Shown here in pieces: positions 33,375 to 44,420 of a stretch of 64,000 nucleotides of DNA. Each line of letters starts with the position of its first letter. The stretch's first letter is position 1. The notes beneath the pieces are model-generated. The model was not told where the DNA came from. It saw only the letters and a list, made by a program, of their open reading frames with translations, and ran no database searches. This stretch comes from Tubiluchus corallicola (Eukaryota > Priapulida > Priapulimorpha > Priapulimorphida > Tubiluchidae): assembly GCA_030141605.1 (NCBI GenBank), contig JAQGDQ010002366.1, forward strand, positions 619,160 through 683,159. The letters run 5' to 3'. A program made the position numbers and the translations under genes.

Positions 33375-36300
33375 TATTATTATTATTATTACTAAAGATA
33401 ATAGTGGCAACAATAATAACAGTGCTGATGATGATAATAACTATGCGAAGGAGACAGTCCTAAAACTAACAGCATTATTAAAACTTATAACTTACTCTAA
33501 GGTACCGTTCTCCAGTGAAACCATTTATGCAAGATCTGGGTATCTCTACATTCCGAATTGCCCAATCAACTGTACCGTTTGCTCCACAACAACGTCCCTT
33601 AAAATGAGAAGAAACACGTTAAGAATGAAAACTCAGTGGTGGATTAATTTATGCGAAATCGACAAGGCAAATCTTAGACATAAATTCTGGCATATTCAAG
33701 TTTCAACGCAGGTGTAACTTCCGCGAGTCTGTATAGTTTTTAAATTTCCAATAAGATGTAATCAAATAATCACTCAGTGGTACTGTCATACGTACAAATT
33801 GCTGCATATGATCCATAGTGAACTTCAACTCATCATGACCGGGTACGTAATAGTAGTTCACAAATCTATCCATCTCTGTGTATATTGTATTCGACGCCTA
33901 AGAGTGAAGAAAACAGTTAACGTACCGCTTAAGTGAAAACGTAGAAAAAGACGTATTGTATTATATTGTATTGTATTGTATTGTATTGTATTGTATTGTA
34001 TTGTATTGTATTGTATTGTATTGTATTGTATTGTATTGTATTGTATTGTATTGTATTGTATTGTATTGTATTGTATTGTATTGTATTGTATTGTATTGTA
34101 TTGTATTGTATTGTATTGTATTGTATTGTATTGTATTGTATTGTATTGTATTGCATTGCATTGCATTGCATTGTATTGCATTGCATTGCATTGCATTGCA
34201 TTGCATTGCATTGCATTGCATTGCATTGCATTGCATTGCATTGCATTGCATTGTACCTTGCCACGCCCGCCGTGGTGTGCGTTAGCGTGTCGTGTCATAT
34301 TGCACTTTATTGTTGCATTGTATTGTATGTAATTTATGTTGTAAATCACTCTGTAAGTAATCGTGTATGTTACAATCGAAATCACACAAATATCATTAAA
34401 AAGCACCAAATTAACTTAAATCTTGTTTGGGTATGTGTGAAAAACGTAGAATACATAAAAAGCTCTTGCATATAAAGGTAACTATATTTTTTTATAAAAG
34501 CTTAAACAATCGCTGGCAAGTCACAATGTAAAAAAATATTTAAAGAAGGCTTTTGTAACTTACATTATTTTTCGCAACTATGCACCAGACGATCTCAAAC
34601 AGCATGCAAACCATCAAGAATATCAGACAAACCACGTACTAAAAACAAAAATCATCTAAATCTTCTAGCTAATAATTGACTAATTCTTTAGGCAATCAAA
34701 ATTATTATTGATGATTAAATAGTATGTCATCTGCGTTTGTTTGCAAATCTCTCTATGCTTGTGGCCTATGCATATTTCAACAGTCTCAACTAGTGGCTGC
34801 ATTACAGCATTACTTGGCTGCGATAATTTCACATTTGTAATAAAGGAACAAACATTCGAATCTAATTGCGCCTTTATGTGTTAATAAACTTTAGCCAAGG
34901 CTGCATGCTAAACTTGGCCTATCATTTTAAGTTAAACATATAAAATAAATACTATTATTAAGACTAATCAATAACCATCCAAAGTACGTAATTTTATTAT
35001 TATTCAGTAAATGACCAACTTTTTGACTAGCAGTTTATGTAACCAGATGGGTTTAAAAGATACTGCAAATATCACAAGCAATCTTTTTCAATGGTTAATG
35101 ATTCGGCGTTATTGATGGTAGGCAAAGAAAAACAAGCTAGAGAAAATAGCAAGTTAAAAAAATTTGCATCAAATTTTGGCTGATTACTCACAATTATATG
35201 TAAGCAACCACGAAATGGTACATAACCATATGTTGGGAGGGGTACAAAAAAGTGAATATACTGTAATAGTACAAAACAGTATATTGCAACAAAAGATTAC
35301 GGAAACAAAAGCATATTTCTCGTGACCCCAATGTTTACTGTGGAAACCTCCAGAAACCGCGATCGAACTGACTAACCTAGAAAACGCTGGACTTCAATCC
35401 TGCAACAGACATTGGAGCTATTCTGAAACACAGAGCGGAGGGGAGGCTTAGATGATCTAAGGAAGTTGCCATTGATCAACAGACAAAAGACAAACTTGTG
35501 CTAAAGCAAGTAAGCAAGTAAGTAAAGAAAGAAAGAAAGAAAGTGTTGAAGGATCTTTAGTTAAACTACTCGCTTGGAGTCAACCATACCCCGCAGGATT
35601 GCAGACCTTGCTTGACAGGGGGAGGCTTCCACACTAAAACTAATTGCGTCATAGATTCTCTGTCGTTCAGCCTTTATTGCTACCACTAACTACTCGTTGT
35701 TTTGTGCCCCTCGGTAAAGATTATGTACCATCTGTCATATATGTTTGGGCAGGTCCAACCTTTTTAGTTCCGTAAAACGTTTTAGTTCTGTCTCTCAACT
35801 TAATTTTTATTATAGTATAATTGCAATAATTTAGGTAATATACAACTATTTATAATATTGAAATGAACCTTTTACAATGTACTGAACTATTTTATCATGA
35901 AATTTGATTTTAATTCCGTACTTTTTAATCTATATTACACCAGCTTTTAAAGGAGAGAACAATACATTCACTATGTTGGGTTTATTTTACTGTTCTTACT
36001 TAAACTTAGAAAAATATAACAAAGAGATTTGCGAAGAACTGCCTATAAAGCATATATTTAAAATTAAATCTACTACCACTGAATAGGAAATTTCAGGCGA
36101 GCTGAATAGATTAGCTATCTATTTTTTTCGCAAAAGACTTATTATACTTTTGATGGTAATTAACAGTGCGCTACTTTTCTTCAAGGCGAATGACGTCATT
36201 GGAAGAAGAATGGGCATTGTAAATGGGAACGCCCAAGCATGAAGTGATCCCGACTTTAATTGATTTTACTAGTTACACGAGGCGCTTATTGCAGTTTTAT

Positions 36301-39300
36301 TACTAAATCCTTCTAACATTTTTCGCGAACGTTGAAATAAGCCTAACCTCTTAGGAGGCTTGGCCTTTCCTATAAGATTATTATAGATTTCCTGTGCATA
36401 TCTTTACATAGTGCTTATCGGATTACATGTTTTGTTTTCGTTATCGTGTATATTTGTTTTCGCGTGTGTGATTCCATCTTTTGGACTAAAAGTCTAATGA
36501 CTGTTGTATGTATTTTTTATTTGTAGCAAATAAAATGATTTTATACAACTGTATATTAGAAATGCAATATTTTACCCTTACCAAAAGTAACATGAATCTG
36601 TTCTCAGTGAATGAACCGATGCAACCAAAGAAGCCGACCACTAAGCAGATGAAGCCACAGATGAACATGATCATGCCTCCCGTCTTCATCCAGTACATGT
36701 CTGGACTTCCAGGAACAGCTAGAATGTTAATCAGTTCCTTAGTAATAATAGTGATCATAAGGACTAGAAAACAGAGCTAAAAGTTATTCGTTTTTATGCA
36801 AAACCATTACTAAAATTAGGATATGGCCAAAAACGATTTTGGTGCTGAAATGCCACTGTGACTAATTATCGAATTTGTCTAACCCTGCCTAGGGAAACCT
36901 CTACATCACGACTTGTCATTTGTACAGTAAATTTAGTAAAAATTACATAAATACACATATTTTTCGTTAGAGTTTGAAGCACTTATTTATGGCACAACAA
37001 TGCCTTATGTTATTCAGTTTTTGTATTCAAAGTCTGCAGAGTGCGTCGTGTTGTGTAATTGTGGATGTGTTATGTCATGTTTTATTGCAGTGCGTTGCAA
37101 GTGGTTATTTCTAAAGGTATGTAGAGGAGCAACGCTGTATTCTAATGAAACGGAACTGATTTAATACATTATTTTGTTTTGTTTTGTTCTGTTTTGATTC
37201 ATTTTTATTTCGTTACGTTTCGTTATATTTAACCGTTATTTTGGTACAGGTTATTGTTTAATTTGTGCCAAACTAACAGTAAAGCAGGCTTTTCTAAACT
37301 TATAGCTTAACATAATAACTACCAATTAATTATTACATCCTAGGATAGTTTCAAAGTATCAAATCAAAAGTTAACGCACCTGAAATGTACTTTATGTATT
37401 CTAGAAATCTTACGTCACTGATTGCGTAAATTCCAAACAATGCCATCAAAATTCCAGTCATCTGCAAAAAAGTGATTACATTAACTGCTTCGTTGCATTT
37501 ACATTTGCTTCAAACAGTCGAAGCGCATGAAAAAAAATGTAAGAGAACCTAGAATCTCATAAGTTCAAAAGCGTGCTCAAAGAAATATAAAAAATTCTTT
37601 AAGCGAGCAAGTAACAAAAGTCTACGTTTTTTATGCTAAGTTCGTAATACACTATGATAATGATACCTTTTGAAGGCAGCCTATTCGGAAAAACCGTGTA
37701 ACAAATAAGTAGGGCTTTTAGTAAAGAGTAACCTGCTTTAATGGCTCAAAAAGGCTCAATTTGCGGCCAGTAAGTTCTAATGCTTCGGTCTAAGTAACAA
37801 ACAAGTTTCAGCTAAACGTAGACATTGCTACGTATCAAGATGCGTTACATAACCCCACTGGCATGAGGTTTATTCGCTCTTTCTAGTTGTTAATCAATAA
37901 TAATAATAATCTTTATTATTTAAAGTCAGCTTTTTGCTGCACAATTAACACAAGATCGAAAAATCTTTTGGACCGACTGTAAATAGTAACCTACACTACA
38001 TAACATTATTATTACACCACTTTTACCCTAAATAACACACGCCAAGCAGGACAATAGCAGTACCATTTAAAGTCTTTTGTATGACCGGCCACTGTATCCA
38101 ACTCACGACCTCCCAGACGGAAAGCAGGCGCATTACCATTAGACTAAACCGCCTGGTCTAAAGGCTATTTTTCTTTTGTTTAAATTGTCTTAGCCTTAAG
38201 TTTATTGAAATTCTAATTAACACAGAAACATTGCGAACTCGTTTCAAGGTTTCTGTTTCCCGAAGTACACATATGGAAAATACATAACCCTTATTGGCAT
38301 TTTTATTACCCTGGGGAAAAATTTAAAAATAGACAGCCCTAACTTAATACCTAAGCTAATCTGCGTTAGCATAGCATTTAGCAGACGAAGAGCACTGCTA
38401 AAGATCTTGAGTTAAAGTCGCGTTTCAAATTTAAAAAAGTTTTGACTTTCTAATATAGTATTACTTCTATAGAATTATAATTATATCAACTCTGCAATTT
38501 GTGTCGAACTGTGTGAAGGCTTAATAATTTAGCACATAGGATGATAAAGCTCTTCCAGCGCTTTGATGTGATAATTGCATTAATTAAGATTCAATTACAT
38601 TGAGATTCATAACCATCTGCGACAAGTATTGACACTCAAATAGAACAGCTTAAGATAATGAAAGCTTATTCGCTTAGTTGTAGATGTTTCATACCTGAAC
38701 AAAGGCGCAAATTACTTACAATATTACAAGATTTTTTGGAGTATTCCAATGAAAAACCTTTGAAATCAGCTTTGGCTATACAAACGTCGTATACGCATAT
38801 AAAAAATTTTGCAAGTAGTATAAAACTGAGGAGTGAAAGAACTGAATTAGATAAACCAATTTTGCGCAATTTCGCAACTTGGAATACATGTACAGGATCT
38901 GGTGACCTATAAACAGTAGATTACAGTGGTTGATAGGTTTAGGTTTTATGCTACATTACTGCGCCTAGATCAGGAGATGCTGATTTATTGGATTGTTCAA
39001 AAATAAAATGCGTTGTAGAAACACGTATGGCTTTACCTTTAATACTTATGGCTTGAATTCGATTTATGACTTTTAGAAATTTGTGTAGTGACAAAGGTGT
39101 GTAATAAGAAAGACAGTAAAAAGTGAACTTGAGAAAATTGGACAACTGAGAAAAATGGGCAGTGAAATAAGTGGACAGAGAGAGAGAGAGAATTTCACAA
39201 GTGAGAACAGTGAACAGTGAAAAAAGTGGACATGACAAAACTGGACAGTGAAAAAAGTGGACGGTGAGAAAAATGGATTGTGAGAAAAGTGATGAACATG

Positions 39301-42300
39301 TGAGTGAAGTGTAAAGTGAGGAAAGTAGATAGTGATAAATGAAAAATTGGGCAGCTATAGCTAAGCATTGGTAAAATGAGAATAGTTTCTTATACAAGAC
39401 CATAGGCTACTTATAAGAATTAGATAATGCTGATAGTTGAAATAGATGTCTTACAGATTTCAACATTGACGATGGGTACAGTTCTTTCTTGGGTTTTACT
39501 GAAAGCAAAAGAAAAAGCTAAGCTAAGGGCTTCTAGCAGCTCGTTATTTCATCTTATAAGTTGACAAATGGGTATATTTCCATCCTGCTACAATCATTAT
39601 GTAGAGCCTGCTGTAAGATATTAGACTACGGAACGCTAAACTGCATGACGAGAAGCAAGCAGTTTTTTTATTCAAAAACATTCACATGACGGTGCCTATT
39701 CTAATTAATAAGGTAAAAATAAATCAATCTAAATACATTTACAATGCGTCTACTTTTATATATATATACAGGGTGTTTCAGAAGAAACAGTGCATTGGAT
39801 CACGATGACGTCACAATTCAGAAGTCCAGGCTTCATTTTGGGTAAAATAACAAATTAAAGTTATTGCATATTCAGAGCATTATTCTTGGTTAAGGGTGTT
39901 TTTCAAAACTTCCGGCAGTTCTTTTAATACAATATCTCATTAACTGGCTTAACAGTTAACACTCAACCGCATTTGTGATTTGGTCAACATATTTGTTTCT
40001 TCTGGAACACCCTGTACGTGAAGTTCGGTCCACATTCGATCTCGCTGGCGACGCAGAAAAATTCTGTGAAGCTGAAATGGAATGTATGAATTTGTTGAAA
40101 AATGTGTCTACTAGTTAAAAGACGTAAGAATTTGTTGGAATTCTTTAGGCGTGTAAATTAGTTGTAAATTAATTACTATCTGCTGACTGTAATTAAGTGA
40201 AAAAATGGCTGATCTGCTAGATGACCGCGTGTCTCAATCTGCCTTCGCAGCTGTTGGTGTGGACTGCTTTGGTCCGTTTTTTGTCAAAAGAGGTCTTTCA
40301 GAGGTGAAGAGATACGGATGTGTCTTCACTTGCCTGAATATTCGTGCTGTTCACATAGAGGTACTACATTCCCGGAAGACCGATAGTTTCATTAATGCTC
40401 TTTTCAGATTTATTTCTTGCCGTGGGCCTCCATCTATCATCCGATCTGACAATGGCACTAACTTTGTCGGTGCAGAGAAAGAATTGAGAGCAGCAATGTG
40501 CAACTGGGATCAGCAGAAGATTGCAAATGTTCTACGGAAGCGTCAGGCACAATGGATCTTTAACACACCAGGTGCATCCCATCGTGGTGGAGCTTGGGAA
40601 AGGATGATCCGATCCATTCGCTGAGTTGCATTTTCTATATGCAGTGAGCAAAGATTTGATGATGAAAGCTTGTCTACTCTGATACTATTGTGCATGGTAG
40701 AGTCCATTATAAATGACAGGCCGATTACAACAGTATCAGATGATCCAAATGGTCTTGAGGCTCTTACTCTAAACAATTTACTGCTGTTAAGAACTGGTTC
40801 AGTACCCGTCAAGCTCTTTGATTCTTCTGACTTATGTAGGCGAAGATGGCGCCCGGTATTTGACAGACGTCTTTTGGCGGCGATGGACTCGTGAATATCT
40901 TCCGATGCTACAACAATTCCAAAACTGGGAGGAACAGAAGGAAAATCTCAAGCGTGGAGGTGTTGTTCTATTAATCGACAACACCTTGCCAAGAAACCGT
41001 TGAGAACTTGGTTGCATTGTTGATACCTACCCGGGTAATGATGGCTTGGTCCGCTCTGTGTTACTCAAGACAAAGTCGTTAACTCTGAAACGGCCTGTGC
41101 AGAAGCTTTGTCTGCTTGACCGTGCTTAGCAAACTGCTGTTTTGTGTTCCAAAATGAGATTATAGTTTAATGATTGATAAATATTTTGTTATGTTTCATG
41201 TTCTGGATAGAACATTCAAAGGGGGCGGCGTGTTGCAGGTACAAATGTTTTGGTCTATTTCCCCTTCCCAAGGTAGTATATGCATTAGAAGCCACAATAC
41301 ATTAGACTGTAGTTCTACGAGATGGACTACTTTTCTACTCTGACATTGTACTGTATAGACGAAATTTGTTACGCACACACGTCTCTGTTTCCTTTAAAAT
41401 TTGACCTGTAATTATTCTGCTACTGCTACCTTTTACTGACATTCTGGCTTTTCGTGACTCAATATTGGACCAACAAAGCATTTTAGCCTTTTAGTGTAAC
41501 ATCGTAATCTGTAGCACTTATTGCAGTAGCTTTGTAGAGGTAATAATTGTAGCTAGCCAGTAGAATTGCGCAATAACTTTGTAGACTAGAGCAAATTTGT
41601 ATTTTTGCAGAATAAACAATTTAGCTGTGGAAACGCAACACTGGTTTGAGCGTGTACATTACACTTGTTATCGAATCCGAGTGTGAGAATTATTAGTTCT
41701 GACGCTTATTATTCTTTTATTAGCACTTTGCAACTCAGCACTTGCACCGTGGAGATACCTGTTTCAGACGCAGTCTGTTTTGTAAATCCACTATAAATAA
41801 ATGAAGTTTAAACTAACTAAAATAGTTGAAAGTTACGTGGAATCCTTAGACACGCGAATTCGTTGAAACTGTATATTTTTCTAGAAAACTTGTGAAGTTG
41901 TTGGAAAGCATATGAATTGTTGAAAAGTATGGCAAGTACACAAAAGCTGTGCGAATTTCTTTGGGAGCTGTTCAGTTTATTTAGGAGTCATATGAGGTGT
42001 TGTAGACTTCCAAATCGTCCAGTCAGGGCCTGATTAACGCATGAGCAGACTAAACGCGTCTGCGGGAACCGAGACTCAGTGGGCGCCAAGCTGGCAAAAA
42101 AGTGAAAACAGATACAGTTTTAATAAAGTATGTTAACATAAACCTCAAATGAAGTTGATAACATCACTAAATGAGCCATTGTGTAATTGAAAGGTGTTAC
42201 TGATATATTCAGATCGTTTAGAATTAAACTGTTTGTTTAGTGTTTATACCTCAGTAACTAGTGACCTCAGGTGCTGTAAATGACTAATTTTTTGCTTAAT

Positions 42301-42900
42301 GTCAAACATCATACATTCTTTTCTGTAGTTGATTTATTTAATTATTAGAATTTCATTTTGATGTCAATAAATATTTCAATTGCATAAATCTTAGATATAT
42401 AGCAATACAGTTAGTTTTATATAATATATAATGTCGCATAATACGTATGCTTTTAGCCGCGAGACGCGCACGCGGTGACGCGAGGCAAAGAAGAAATGGG
42501 GGGGTGCTTGGGGCACCAATACACCTTAATTCGGCCCTGCATCCGGTTAATGGCTATGTAGTGTTCTTAGAGGATGTGTATTTTTACTTATAAACTTTCT
42601 GTGTTCTCGTTCTTTTTACATGCAAACCAGAGGAGCAAAGATAACAGTCACATTTCTACAAAGCCCTACTTAAACTAGAAATTAAATATCAGACGAATTA
42701 TTATTATTAAGTAAGTTAATAAAACTGTACAATGATTCCGGTGCACGTCTACCATCATGGCTCCCACCATTATTTAACTAGTCAGAATAAGCTAACATTA
42801 TACAAAACTATATGAGCCCATCAACAGAACTTACCCAAAAACAAAACGTGAATACCAAAAGTAGGTATTTCATCAACTTGTACGTGCCTTCGACAGCCAT
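32281..42900 (-). CDS. Tetraspanin, four-cysteine large loop, 8 exons
   Basis: Plasma- or endomembrane organiser with four transmembrane helices. Exons on the minus strand: 42900-42835, 37461-37380, 36718-36582, 34638-34564, 33897-33796, 33597-33496, 32826-32743, 32325-32281; GT-AG and in phase throughout, giving 230 residues. The N-terminus is MAVEGTYKLMKYLLLVFTF. TM1 continues into MTGILMALFGIY. TM2 is MIMFICGFICLVVGFFGCIG followed by SFTEN. TM3 is YVVCLIFLMVCMLFE. The large loop carries RCCG (Cys157-Cys158), DW, PRSC (Cys177) and GC (Cys190), giving two predicted disulfides. TM4 is built across the last junction (LISLSVGVLFAL, VLSVPLVVDIF). The cytoplasmic tail after TM4 is only a few residues. 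An alternative exon 3 acceptor 54 nt upstream stays in frame but would lengthen the small loop. Subfamily and partners unknown. Confidence 0.88.
32846..33073. repeat. 46-bp tandem repeat, five copies
   Basis: Unit starts TTTTAGCATTGCTCTGAATG and continues with GCGTTGTGTAGC and AAATGCAGCCC. Spacing between copies is 46 bases and copies are nearly identical. It begins only about 18 bases from the 3' splice site of tetraspanin exon 7. Confidence 0.9.
33213..33392. repeat. Mosaic ATT/AGT/ATC trinucleotide array
   Basis: Ordered blocks of ATT, then about 21 AGT units, then ATC with two GTC interruptions, then ATT again. In tetraspanin intron 6. Frames across it are artefacts. Confidence 0.95.
33953..34254. 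repeat. TATTG then CATTG pentanucleotide array
   Basis: About 38 copies of TATTG followed abruptly by about 20 copies of CATTG, with one TATTG interruption near the junction. In tetraspanin intron 4, starting about 55 bases from exon 5. The long frames on both strands are artefacts. Confidence 0.97.
37897..38158 (-). mobile_element. tRNA-derived SINE, minus strand
   Basis: Tetraspanin intron 1. On the minus strand it starts GGCGGTTTAGTCTAATGGTA, has GGTCGTGAGTTGGATACAG as box B region, a body with AATGGTACTGCTATTGTCC, and a terminal AAATAATAAAGATTATTATT tail. The GGTACTGCT body block is shared with the SINEs at 4076 and 4557. Confidence 0.8.
39090..39340. repeat. Purine-rich degenerate minisatellite
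   Basis: Irregular copies of GTGAAAAAAGTGGACA-like words, 13-17 bases, with a short GA run at 39175-39190. In tetraspanin intron 1. The 150-codon minus-strand frame over it is not credible. Confidence 0.6.
39769..40014. mobile_element. 246-bp MITE with TA target duplication
   Basis: The left end CAGGGTGTTTCAGAAGAAAC and the reverse complement of the right end, CAGGGTGTTCCAGAAGAAAC, differ at one base in 20. TA flanks both ends (39767-39768, 40015-40016), as expected for Tc1/mariner-type insertion. No coding capacity. In tetraspanin intron 1. Confidence 0.8.
40205..41230 (+). pseudogene. BEL/Pao retrotransposon pol 3' end (integrase, DUF5641)
   Basis: The integrase core has Asp20 in VDCFGP, Asp82 in RSDNGTNFVGA and Glu132 in GGAWERM, all three catalytic acids present. 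It also has VKRYGC and ALFRFISCRG, typical of Pao/BEL. A stop at 40622 interrupts the frame, which then continues (ICSEQRFDDE, ESIINDRPITT). Near 40850 the reading shifts by one base into a DUF5641-like segment (FWRRWTREYLP, LLIDNTLPRN), stopped at 41001 where a Trp codon is expected, then GNDGLVRSV and LKRPVQKLCLL. Reverse transcriptase, gag and 5' LTR are absent. A polypurine tract (AAAGGGGGCGGCG) lies at 41218-41230. In tetraspanin intron 1, antisense to the gene. Confidence 0.85.
41231..41640 (+). mobile_element. 3' LTR of the BEL/Pao element
   Basis: Starts TGTTGC directly after the polypurine tract and ends GCAACA, a perfect six-base inverted terminus. It contains a late AATAAA (41611-41616) as polyadenylation signal. 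Length 410 bp. No second LTR is present in the window, so this is a 5'-truncated or rearranged copy. Confidence 0.8.
42024..42539. mobile_element. hAT-type MITE with decayed 8-bp target duplication
   Basis: Left end CAGGGCCTGATTAA, right end reverse complement GCAGGGCCGAATTAAG offset by one base, giving CAGGGCC termini. The flanks are CGTCCAGT and CATCCGGT, identical at six of eight positions. An 8-bp duplication and CAGGG termini are hAT hallmarks. 516 bp, no transposase. In tetraspanin intron 1. Confidence 0.7.
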
Positions 42901-44420
42901 TTTAAACACTTCTTGCAAAGGAAAACAAAAGAAAATTAAAGTTCTTTCTTTTTACTAGCGCACGATATGTGTGTGTGGTGAATAATCGACTGGCTGAGGG
43001 TAAACATAAGGGACGTAGGTTCAAGATCAAAGTCCAACAACGTATAGCAGTAATATACAGATACCTCTAATACTTCCACTAGTTCAGCTCTATGTAGGGT
43101 AACTATTTACATTCCAATGTATAAACGTAAGTCTGAAGGTACTATATAGTGTTTTGTGTACCTTTTAATCTTGGCAATAACAATCTACACTATATTCATA
43201 TTCTGCCAAAACAGGGCATACGTCAGTTCTGTCGTAGGCGTTATGAAAAAAGATAAAGCTCTTCAGTAGTAACCTGTTAGTTAAAATAAAATTAAAACGC
43301 GTTAACGTGAACGACCATCATTTTACATAATTATATGCTGATATTTTATTACATCGTGTACTTGCGATGCGTCCTTGTGAAAACGTACTTGTTTCACCCT
43401 GAAAATTTCCCTGCATTTTCCACAAATATTTTCATTTTTTTATGACAGAATTTCCTAATATAAATTTATATAAACCGGTGATTTTTGAGGAAAACCATTT
43501 TTTGCATTTCAAAGCTCGTTAAGGTTTGCTTACACGTTCATGCGGTATGTGCAGACAATTATGCTGGTGAGATATTAATACTTATTACTGTACATTTAGA
43601 TGAAATACTTATGCAAGCACATACAGCTAATGCTGCTAGATATGTCAAACTTCTGTCACCATCATATCATGAACTGATTGACACTTCAATCATGAATTTT
43701 CAAGAATTATGGCTTTGCTTTTTATTCTAGTTAAAAAGCAGTATGCGTCTCCAATACTCAGTGTTCAATAGGAGTCTATCAAAAAAATAATCAAAATTTG
43801 TTAAACTTTTTTCCCTGATGAAGCAAAAAATGATCAGTTCTCTTTTTTATACATATTGCTTGCTTCTATGCTGCAATTAACTTGCTTAACTTCACAAAAT
43901 GCAAACTATTATGCAAGCAATTTTCTAGATATGTACAATCATTTATTAGCACAATTGTTACAACAATTTTGAACATACATATAGCATATTTCAGTGTCAA
44001 TGGATTACAACTCTGTAATACATGGTTTTCAAATCATTACGTACATCATTTGACTATTTTTTACTTCATTTCAAAAAGTTATATAATAAAACGTGTGTAT
44101 GTGTGTGTGTGCGTGCATGTGTGAGTTCAAGGCTCAGTAAATACACTTTGCTTGCAAGTTGCATATCTCAAGGAATCCAACAACAGAGACACCACAAAAT
44201 TTATCACAAATAAAGACTTTTTAGCCTTCAGGCCTAACAATACACAATCTAAGAGTTTCTCTTTTAAATAAATTACAAAAATAGTTATACTTGTATCCAC
44301 ATAAAAGTTTTGTAAAACACAGCAAATTAACTGTGCTGCTCTTATTTAAAAACTGAAAATGAACTTAAAATATTTGAACTAATTTTAACAGATTCAAAGA
44401 GCAGACTATCGTATACATCA
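42901..44420. other. Spacer between tetraspanin 5' end and ERAL1 3' end
   Basis: Promoter of the minus-strand tetraspanin and 3' flank of ERAL1. A possible SINE head lies at about 42980-43030 (GGCTGAGGGTAAACA, GGTTCAAGATC). A short GT run is at 44095-44113. No gene is recognised. Confidence 0.45.

Noticed and set aside
33858-34475. Long Ile-Gln-Tyr-Asn and Cys-Ile-Val-Leu-Tyr repeat proteins
   Set aside because: Artefacts of the TATTG/CATTG array inside a tetraspanin intron.
38951-39403. 150-codon minus-strand Phe/Leu/Ser-rich protein
   Set aside because: It reads the complement of the purine-rich degenerate minisatellite at 39090-39340.
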